Below, piece by piece: positions 58,994 to 64,000 of a stretch of 64,000 nt of DNA. Source of the stretch: Streptomyces phaeofaciens (GTDB lineage: Bacteria; Actinomycetota; Actinomycetes; Streptomycetales; Streptomycetaceae). A program made the position numbers and the translations under genes. Below the pieces are notes generated by a model. It was not told the origin of the DNA. It made no database searches and saw nothing but the letters and a program-made list of their open reading frames with translations. Position 1 is the stretch's first letter, and every line of letters starts with the position of its first letter. The stretch is taken from NCBI RefSeq assembly GCF_014648915.1, contig NZ_BMSA01000011.1:1-64000 (forward strand), in the 5' to 3' direction.

Positions 58994-60277
58994 CTACTGC
59001 GTGTTCCTCAGCGCGGTTTCGAGGATCGCGGCGCCCTCCTCGGCCTCCGCGACGGTCAGGGTCAGCGGCGGCGCGATCCGCAGGGCGCTGGTGTCGTGCC
59101 CGCCGCCCTTGCCGATCAGCAGGCCGCCCGCGCGGGCCGCCTCCAGCACGGCGGTGGCCCGGTCCGGGTCGGCGGTGTCGGTGCCGGGTCTGGTCAGCTC
59201 GACGCCGATCATCAGTCCGCGCCCGCGTACCTCCCGGATGCCCGGGTCGTGGGCGGCGACGGCCCGCAGCCGCTCGATGAGGAGGCCGCCGACCCGCCGG
59301 GCGTTGCCCTGGAGGTCGTGTTCGAGGAGGTAGGTGAGGTTGGCGAGGCCGGCCGCCATGGTGAGCTGGGTGCCGCCGAAGGTGGAGATGCTGTTGGCGT
59401 CGAGGCAGTTCATGATCTCGGCGCGGGCGATGACGCCGCCGATGGAGGTGCCGTTGCCGATGCCCTTGGCGAAGGTGACGATGTCCGGCGGGCCGCTGCG
59501 GCCGTGTGCCTGCCAGCCCCAGAAGTGGTCGCCGGTGCGGCCCCAGCCGGTCTGCACCTCGTCGGCGATCCACAGGATGCCCCGCTCGTGCAGCACCTCG
59601 CGGAAGGCCGCGTACAGGCCGTCCGGGGGCGAGGTGAAGCCTCCGACGCCCTGGACGGGCTCGGCGATCAGGGCGGCGGGCGGGCGGGTGTGGCCGAGGA
59701 GGTCCTCGAGGTCGTCGACGCAGGCGGCGATGAACGCCTCGTCGCTCAGCCGGGCGAACGGGCCGCGGCCGCGCACCCCGCCGTGCACGTAGAGCGTCTG
59801 GAGCGGGGAGAGCGAGGTCGGGGACCAGCCGCGGTTGCCGGTGATGCCGACCGCGCTGAAGGAGCGGCCGTGGTAGCTGTTGCGCATCGCGAGGATCGTG
59901 TTGCTGCGCCGGTGGGTGGTGGCGAGCAGCAGCGCGGTGTCGTTGGCCTCGGTGCCGGAGGTGGTGAAGAAGACGCGGGCGTCCGGGATGCCGCTGAGCT
60001 GGGCGATGCGTTCGGCCAGCTCCACCATCGGGCGGTTGAGGTACAGGGTGGAGGAGTGGACGATCCGCCCGGCCTGCTCGCTCACCGCCTTGGTGACCTC
60101 GGGCAGCGCGTGCGCCGTCATCGTGGTCAGGATCCCGCCGAAGAAGTCGAGGTACCTGGTGCCGTCGGCGCCCCAGACGTACCGTCCCTCCCCGTGGGTG
60201 ATCTCCAGGGGCTCCTCGTAGTAGAGGGCCAGCCAGTCCGGCAGGACCCTCCGGTGACGCGCGTACAGGTCGCTCAC
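58994..60277 (-). CDS. Class III PLP aminotransferase (beta-alanine/AGXT2-like)
   Basis: This 427-residue protein has family hallmarks: FFTTSGTEANDTALLLA, NSYHGRSF, EPVQGVGGF, the ADEVQTGWGRTG stretch and the PLP Lys in FAKGIGNG. It probably transfers the amino group of beta-alanine or beta-aminoisobutyrate to pyruvate or 2-oxoglutarate, giving malonate semialdehyde, the last step after ureidopropionase. The GTG 60277 overlaps the stop of the upstream nitrilase (GTGA), so the two are translated together. Confidence 0.92.
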   Translation of the reverse strand: MSDLYARHRRVLPDWLALYYEEPLEITHGEGRYVWGADGTRYLDFFGGILTTMTAHALPEVTKAVSEQAGRIVHSSTLYLNRPMVELAERIAQLSGIPDARVFFTTSGTEANDTALLLATTHRRSNTILAMRNSYHGRSFSAVGITGNRGWSPTSLSPLQTLYVHGGVRGRGPFARLSDEAFIAACVDDLEDLLGHTRPPAALIAEPVQGVGGFTSPPDGLYAAFREVLHERGILWIADEVQTGWGRTGDHFWGWQAHGRSGPPDIVTFAKGIGNGTSIGGVIARAEIMNCLDANSISTFGGTQLTMAAGLANLTYLLEHDLQGNARRVGGLLIERLRAVAAHDPGIREVRGRGLMIGVELTRPGTDTADPDRATAVLEAARAGGLLIGKGGGHDTSALRIAPPLTLTVAEAEEGAAILETALRNTQ

Positions 60278-61116
60278 GGCTGCACCAGCCCTTCGTAGGC
60301 GTCCGGGCGGCGGTCGCGGTAGAAGGCCCACTGCTGCCGCACCTCTTCGATCAGGTCGAAGTCCAGGTCGCGGACGACGAGTTGCTCGCTCCGGTCGCTC
60401 GCGATCTCGCCCACGAACTCGCCTCGCGGGTCGACGAAGTACGACGTCCCGTAGAAGTCGTTGTCCCCGTACTCCTCGACTCCCACACGGTTGATCGCCG
60501 CGACGAAGTACTCGTTGGCGACGGCCGCCGCCGGCTGTTCGAGGCGCCACAGGTGGCTGGACAGGCCCCGGTGGGTGGCGGACGGGTTGTAGACGAGCTG
60601 GGCGCCGTTGAGCCCCAGCTGCCGCCAGCCCTCGGGGAAGTGGCGGTCGTAGCAGATGTAGACGCCGACCTTGCCGACGGCCGTGTCGAAGACCGGCCAG
60701 CCCGCGTTCCCCGGCTTGAAGTAGTACTTCTCCCAGAAGCCCTTGACCTGCGGGATGTGGTGCTTGCGGTACTTGCCGAGGTAGGAGCCGTCGGCGTCGA
60801 TCACGGCGGCGGTGTTGTAGTAGAAGCCGGACTGCTCGATCTCGAACACCGGGACGACGATCACCATGCCGGTCTCGCGCGCCAGCTCCTGCATACGACG
60901 TACGGTCGGCCCGTCCGGCACCGGCTCGGCCCACCGGTAGTGCTCCGGTTCCTGGACCTGGCAGAAGTACGGGGCGTTGAAGACCTCCTGGAACCCGATG
61001 ACCTTCGCGCCCTGCCGGGCCGCCTCGCGCGCGTGCTCCTCGTGTTTCGCCACCATGGACCCGGTGTCACCGGTCCAGGTGGCCTGGACCAGTGCGGCAC
61101 GTACGACGTTGGCCAT
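60274..61116 (-). CDS. Nitrilase-superfamily beta-ureidopropionase (paralogue 2)
   Basis: This 280-residue enzyme has exactly the length of the first copy, and its triad falls at the same places: Glu44 (GFQEVFNAP), Lys118 (YRKHHIPQ) and Cys155 (VYICYDRHFPEGWR). Differences cluster around the substrate loops (YGPYF versus NAPYF; ATSRGLSAY versus ATHRGLSSH), which may mean different carbamoyl amino acids. It is the first gene of a two-gene unit with the aminotransferase. An inverted repeat lies 29-59 bases upstream. Confidence 0.9.
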   Translation of the reverse strand: MANVVRAALVQATWTGDTGSMVAKHEEHAREAARQGAKVIGFQEVFNAPYFCQVQEPEHYRWAEPVPDGPTVRRMQELARETGMVIVVPVFEIEQSGFYYNTAAVIDADGSYLGKYRKHHIPQVKGFWEKYYFKPGNAGWPVFDTAVGKVGVYICYDRHFPEGWRQLGLNGAQLVYNPSATHRGLSSHLWRLEQPAAAVANEYFVAAINRVGVEEYGDNDFYGTSYFVDPRGEFVGEIASDRSEQLVVRDLDFDLIEEVRQQWAFYRDRRPDAYEGLVQP

Positions 61117-61144
61117 GAGCTGCTCCTTCGACGGGACGTCAGAG

Positions 61145-61175
61145 CCTCTACGCCCGTAGACGAAGGTCGTAGAGG
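61145..61175 (-). promoter_or_regulatory. Inverted repeat upstream of nitrilase-aminotransferase unit
   Basis: CCTCTACG (61145-61152) and CGTAGAGG (61168-61175) are perfect inverted arms 15 bases apart, and an inner TCTAC/GTAGA pair overlaps the left arm. Centre-to-centre spacing of 23 bases and location just before the start make it an operator or leader hairpin candidate. No match to the GTGTCAC words of the other unit is evident. Confidence 0.45.
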
Positions 61176-61296
61176 GACGAACGTAAGCCTCCAGGAGGGG
61201 CTTGCCAAGACCATCGCCGTTAACCCGCGGAGTCGATCGCGTTTCACACTCCGGTGGGTGAGCCCGGCGCCGGACGGCGTAGCGGCGCGGCCGCGG

Positions 61297-62712
61297 TCAG
61301 GTGGTGAGGCCGGCCACCCGCAGGGCGTGGACCAGGTCCCAGTGGCGCTGGTCGGAGACGCCCCGGGCGGCCTCCAGCAGCAGCGGGACGAGGGAGCGGG
61401 GGTCCGGTGCGACGCTGCGGGCCGCCTCCTCGGGGGTGCGGACCCGGACGTAGGCGTCCAGCAGGGCGCGCACCTCGCGGTGGCGCCCCACCTCGACCAG
61501 CGCCAGGACGGCCTGTCCGATCTCGGCGGCGGGGCGGGCGACGCCCTGCCGCAGGATCTGCTCACCGTCGGCCGTGCGCCCCACGGCGGCCAGGGCGTCC
61601 GCGGCGGCGACCAGCCGGTCGGCGGGCAGGGAGGCGGTCTCCCACAGGAGGGTCGTCCAGTCGGCGGAGAGCCCGGCCCGCTGGAGTTCGGCGGCCAGCA
61701 GCGGGATCCGGGCGGCGGGCCAGTGGGCGCACTCCACGAGCAGGGCGTGCGCCTCGCCGCTGCGGCCCTCGGCGCGCAGGGCCACCAGCCGCTCCACGGC
61801 CTCGACGGTCTCCCGCCGGGCCTCGGCGCCCAGCGGCTCCCGGCGCGGCTCGGACCGCTGCTCCACGGTCTCGGCGGCCGCCCCGGCGAACCGGGCCCCG
61901 CGCGGCGACCGGCGGCCGGTGGGCGCGGGCGCGCGCGGCGCGGACGGCTCGGGGGCCGGGGGTTCGGCGACGGGGGCGGTCTCCTCCTCCACCATCCCGG
62001 CGAAGCGGGCACCGCCCCGGCGGCGCTTGCGCTGCTTGGGGACGGAGGCGGGGGTGTCCGGCTCGGGCTCGATCCGGGGTTCGCGTGCCCGCTCGGGATC
62101 GCCGGCGGCGCCGGGCCCGCCCCCGGGTGCCCGGTTGTCGTATGCGGCGACCGTGGGCCCGGGCTCCGCCGGGCCGTGTTCGCGCGCCTGCCGCCGGGCC
62201 GCCGCCCGTCGGTCGAACTCCGCTATCCGGTACCGGAGTTCGGTGCACCGGGCGGTGGCCCGTTCATGGTCGTCGTGGGCCCAGGCGAGGTCGAGGCGGA
62301 GGGCGTCGGCCTCCTCGCGGGTGCCCGCGGCGGAGAGCCTGCGCCCCAGTTCGGCCTGGCGTTCGACGGCGTAGCGCTGTTCGCGGAGCATCACGTCGAG
62401 CCGGTCCCCGAGGGCGTCGCGGCCGCCGGGCCGGGCGTCGTGCGCGGCGAGGGCGGCGCCGTGCAGGGGCCTCACCCGCTGCGCCTCCTGGGCGGCGGCC
62501 GGGGTGCCGTGCTCGGTGGCGAGGTCCTGGAGCAGGGCCTCCACCACGTCCCAGGGCGGCACCTCGCGCCCGTCGAGGCAGGCCCGCATGCCGTCGGGGT
62601 CGCGCTGCCAGAACACGGCGCACCAGCCGGCGCCCTGGTCGAGGCGCGCCAGCAGCCCGTTCAGGTAGTTCGCGAACTCCCGCACCCGGCCGGGGAGTTG
62701 ATCCAAAGTCAT
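61297..62712 (-). CDS. Conserved hypothetical protein, helical repeats and Arg/Pro-rich centre
   Basis: I do not recognise this 471-residue protein's function. The N-terminal 175 residues are helical with a WCAVFWQRDPDG motif and a heptad-rich coiled-coil stretch. The middle (about 175-290) is disordered and rich in Arg, Pro and Glu, with two GARFAG words. The C-terminal 180 residues form regular helix pairs (LLAAELQRAGLSADWTTLLWETA and similar), suggesting TPR-like repeats. There is no signal peptide. ATG 62712 reads MTLDQLPGRV. An AACAC/GTGTT inverted repeat lies 43-57 bases upstream. Confidence 0.75.
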   Translation of the reverse strand: MTLDQLPGRVREFANYLNGLLARLDQGAGWCAVFWQRDPDGMRACLDGREVPPWDVVEALLQDLATEHGTPAAAQEAQRVRPLHGAALAAHDARPGGRDALGDRLDVMLREQRYAVERQAELGRRLSAAGTREEADALRLDLAWAHDDHERATARCTELRYRIAEFDRRAAARRQAREHGPAEPGPTVAAYDNRAPGGGPGAAGDPERAREPRIEPEPDTPASVPKQRKRRRGGARFAGMVEEETAPVAEPPAPEPSAPRAPAPTGRRSPRGARFAGAAAETVEQRSEPRREPLGAEARRETVEAVERLVALRAEGRSGEAHALLVECAHWPAARIPLLAAELQRAGLSADWTTLLWETASLPADRLVAAADALAAVGRTADGEQILRQGVARPAAEIGQAVLALVEVGRHREVRALLDAYVRVRTPEEAARSVAPDPRSLVPLLLEAARGVSDQRHWDLVHALRVAGLTT

Positions 62713-62754
62713 CGCCCAACTCCCGCCCGACCGGAACACTCCGACCCGTAAGAA

Positions 62755-62769
62755 AACACCAGTTGTGTT
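62755..62769 (-). promoter_or_regulatory. Short inverted repeat before the hypothetical gene
   Basis: AACAC (62755-62759) and GTGTT (62765-62769) flank five bases, in an AT-richer patch with outer GTAA and TTAC words. It sits in the expected promoter zone of the minus-strand hypothetical gene and could bind the small XRE protein encoded just upstream. This is inference from position only. Confidence 0.35.
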
Positions 62770-62851
62770 ACAGCGCGGCTACGGCGAGTTTTCGAAGGGG
62801 ACGCGACGGGCTCCCGCCCCGGCCGGGGGAGCGCCGGCGTGCCCCGGGCCC

Positions 62852-63103
62852 TCACGCGGCGGCGAGCACGCACGCCCCCGCCAGCTCGTCCATGGACAGT
62901 CCGAGCGCGCCGGCCAGCGCGGCGACGGTGAAGAAGGCCGGGGTCGGGGCCCGGCCGGTCTCGATCTTACGGAGGGTCTCGGCGGAGATGCCCGCGATCG
63001 CCGCGATCTCGGTCATGCTCCGGCCGCCGCGGGCTTCGCGGAGCAGCCGCCCGAGCCGCTCGCCGCGCTCGCGCTCCTGTGGGGTCAACGGGGTACGCAC
63101 CAT
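62852..63103 (-). CDS. Small XRE-family HTH regulator
   Basis: This 83-residue protein is essentially one helix-turn-helix domain: LREARGGRSMTEIAAIAGISAETLRKIETGRAPTP, with the recognition helix around SAETLRKIE, and a short hydrophobic tail. It is divergent from methionine aminopeptidase with only 32 bases between the starts. No Shine-Dalgarno precedes ATG 63103; a TAGAAT -10 box ends 6 bases before it, so the mRNA is probably leaderless. Confidence 0.9.
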   Translation of the reverse strand: MVRTPLTPQERERGERLGRLLREARGGRSMTEIAAIAGISAETLRKIETGRAPTPAFFTVAALAGALGLSMDELAGACVLAAA

Positions 63104-63109
63104 GCCGTC

Positions 63110-63128
63110 ATTCTAATACCGGTATAGT
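63110..63128. promoter_or_regulatory. Divergent leaderless promoter pair around a palindrome
   Basis: The perfect palindrome ATACCGGTAT (63116-63125) lies between two opposed -10 boxes: TATAGT (63123-63128, + strand, 7 bases before the aminopeptidase ATG) and TAGAAT (63110-63115 read on the - strand, 6 bases before the XRE ATG). Both would start RNA at or next to the ATG. The palindrome overlaps one box and abuts the other, so one bound repressor, plausibly the XRE protein, could block both. Confidence 0.65.
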
Positions 63129-63135
63129 AATTGGC

Positions 63136-63906
63136 ATGGTGGAACTCAAAACCGACACATCGATCGACGCCATGTACGAGGCGGGCCAGGTCGTCGCACG
63201 AGCCCTGACGGCCGTGCGGGACGCCGCCGACGTGGGCGTCTCCCTGCTGGAGCTGGACGAGCTGGCGCACGACGTCCTGCGGGAGGCGGGGGCCACCTCC
63301 CCCTTCCTCGGCTACCGCCCCTCCTTCGCCCCGGTGCCCTTCCCCGCGGTGCTCTGCGCCTCGGTGAACGACGCGATCGTGCACGGCATCCCCACGGGCT
63401 ACCGGCTGCGCGACGGCGACCTGCTCTCGGCCGACTTCGGCGCGCGGCTGAACGGCTGGGTCGGCGACTCCGCGCTCAGCCTCACGGTGGGCACGCCCCG
63501 CCCGGCGGACGTCCGGCTGATCGAGACGGCCGAGCGGGCCCTCGCGGCCGGCATCGAGGCGGCGGTCGTCGGCAACCGCATCGGCGACATCGCCCACGCG
63601 ATCGGCACGGTGTGCCGCACGGCGGGCTACGGCATCCCGGACGGCTTCGGCGGCCACGGCGTGGGCCGCCATATGCACGAGGACCCCGGGGTCCCCAACG
63701 AGGGCCGCCCGGGACGCGGGCTGCGCCTGCGCCACGGCATGGTCATCGCCATCGAGCCCATGCTGATCGCGGGCGGCACCGACGACTACCACGCGGCCCC
63801 CGACGGCTGGACCCTCAAGACGAACGACGGCTCCAGGGCGGCCCACGCGGAACACACGGTGGCGATCACCGACAGCGGACCCAGGGTTCTGACCGAACGG
63901 CGCTAG
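63136..63906 (+). CDS. map: Type I methionine aminopeptidase
   Basis: This 256-residue M24A protein has metal ligands in LLSADFGARLNGWVGDSALS (two Asp), GFGGHGVGRHMHEDP (His), IAIEPMLI (Glu) and HAEHTVAIT (Glu), and the ASVNDAIVHGIP motif around the catalytic His. It removes the initiator Met from new proteins and is probably a secondary copy, because map genes of the ribosomal region have other neighbours. ATG 63136 lacks a ribosome site and follows a -10 box by 7 bases, indicating a leaderless mRNA. Confidence 0.93.
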   Translation: MVELKTDTSIDAMYEAGQVVARALTAVRDAADVGVSLLELDELAHDVLREAGATSPFLGYRPSFAPVPFPAVLCASVNDAIVHGIPTGYRLRDGDLLSADFGARLNGWVGDSALSLTVGTPRPADVRLIETAERALAAGIEAAVVGNRIGDIAHAIGTVCRTAGYGIPDGFGGHGVGRHMHEDPGVPNEGRPGRGLRLRHGMVIAIEPMLIAGGTDDYHAAPDGWTLKTNDGSRAAHAEHTVAITDSGPRVLTERR

Positions 63907-64000
63907 GGCGGCCCGGCGAGGGGCGCGAGGGCGCGAGGGCCGTATCGACGAGCGGCTCCACCGCGTGGGCGCGACCGTCCACGCGGGCCCCGCCCCGGCC
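63907..64000. other. Downstream non-coding end of window
   Basis: The last 94 bases after methionine aminopeptidase hold G-rich words (GAGGGGCGCGAGGGCGCGAGG) but no recognisable gene start, terminator or RNA before the window ends. Confidence 0.5.

Overview
The window is high-GC actinobacterial DNA, almost certainly Streptomyces: third-codon positions are G/C saturated, GTG starts are common, promoters are hard to see, and it carries a modular type I polyketide synthase plus F420/PucR-type catabolic genes. No rRNA, tRNA, CRISPR array or insertion sequence was seen.

Region 1 (1-32105, all + strand) is the 3' three quarters of a polyketide cluster that I read as a piericidin cluster. Five PKS proteins (the first cut off by the window edge) carry modules KR-ACP / KS-AT-DH-KR-ACP / KS-AT-DH-ER-KR-ACP / KS-AT-DH-KR-ACP / KS-AT-ACP-KS-AT-ACP-TE. 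Five tailoring genes follow: a methyltransferase, an SRPBCC protein, an asparagine-synthetase-like amidotransferase, a UbiG-like methyltransferase and a flavin hydroxylase. The extender units read from the AT motifs and the reductive domains match the piericidin side chain and 4-pyridinol ring unit by unit. One exception stands out: the AT of the second PKS protein is visibly dead and shortened, although that module should add malonate. The KS-AT linkers hold striking tandem repeats, and two modules share an almost identical KS/AT block.

Region 2 (32367-34294, - strand) has an NAD-dependent formate dehydrogenase with no normal start codon and an M24 peptidase-fold gene broken by a one-base frameshift.

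Region 3 (34416-46042, + strand) is a ten-gene, mostly translationally overlapping operon behind an AT-rich Zur-like box. It encodes an ATP-grasp ligase, a DUF364-type 'heavy-metal chelation' protein with a His-rich repeat, a cysteine-synthase-like PLP enzyme, an enolase-superfamily epimerase, an MFS exporter, a methyltransferase and a complete Opp/Nik-type ABC importer. I infer a small amino-acid-derived metallophore, probably a zincophore, with its own export and re-uptake. This is the best candidate in the window for an undescribed system.

Region 4 (46039-52031) is mixed housekeeping: a macrodomain hydrolase, a phytoene-desaturase-like oxidoreductase, an inositol-monophosphatase-family enzyme, a gamma-glutamyltransferase-family protein and a small secreted lipoprotein.

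Region 5 (52108-61116, - strand) is a reductive pyrimidine (or hydantoin) catabolic locus: NCS1 permease, LLM-class oxidoreductase, dihydropyrimidinase, two paralogous beta-ureidopropionase-type nitrilases, a PucR regulator and a class III aminotransferase. No classical dihydropyrimidine dehydrogenase is present in the window. Region 6 (61297-63906) has an unknown protein, a small XRE regulator and a divergent methionine aminopeptidase; the last two appear to be leaderless and share a palindromic promoter.
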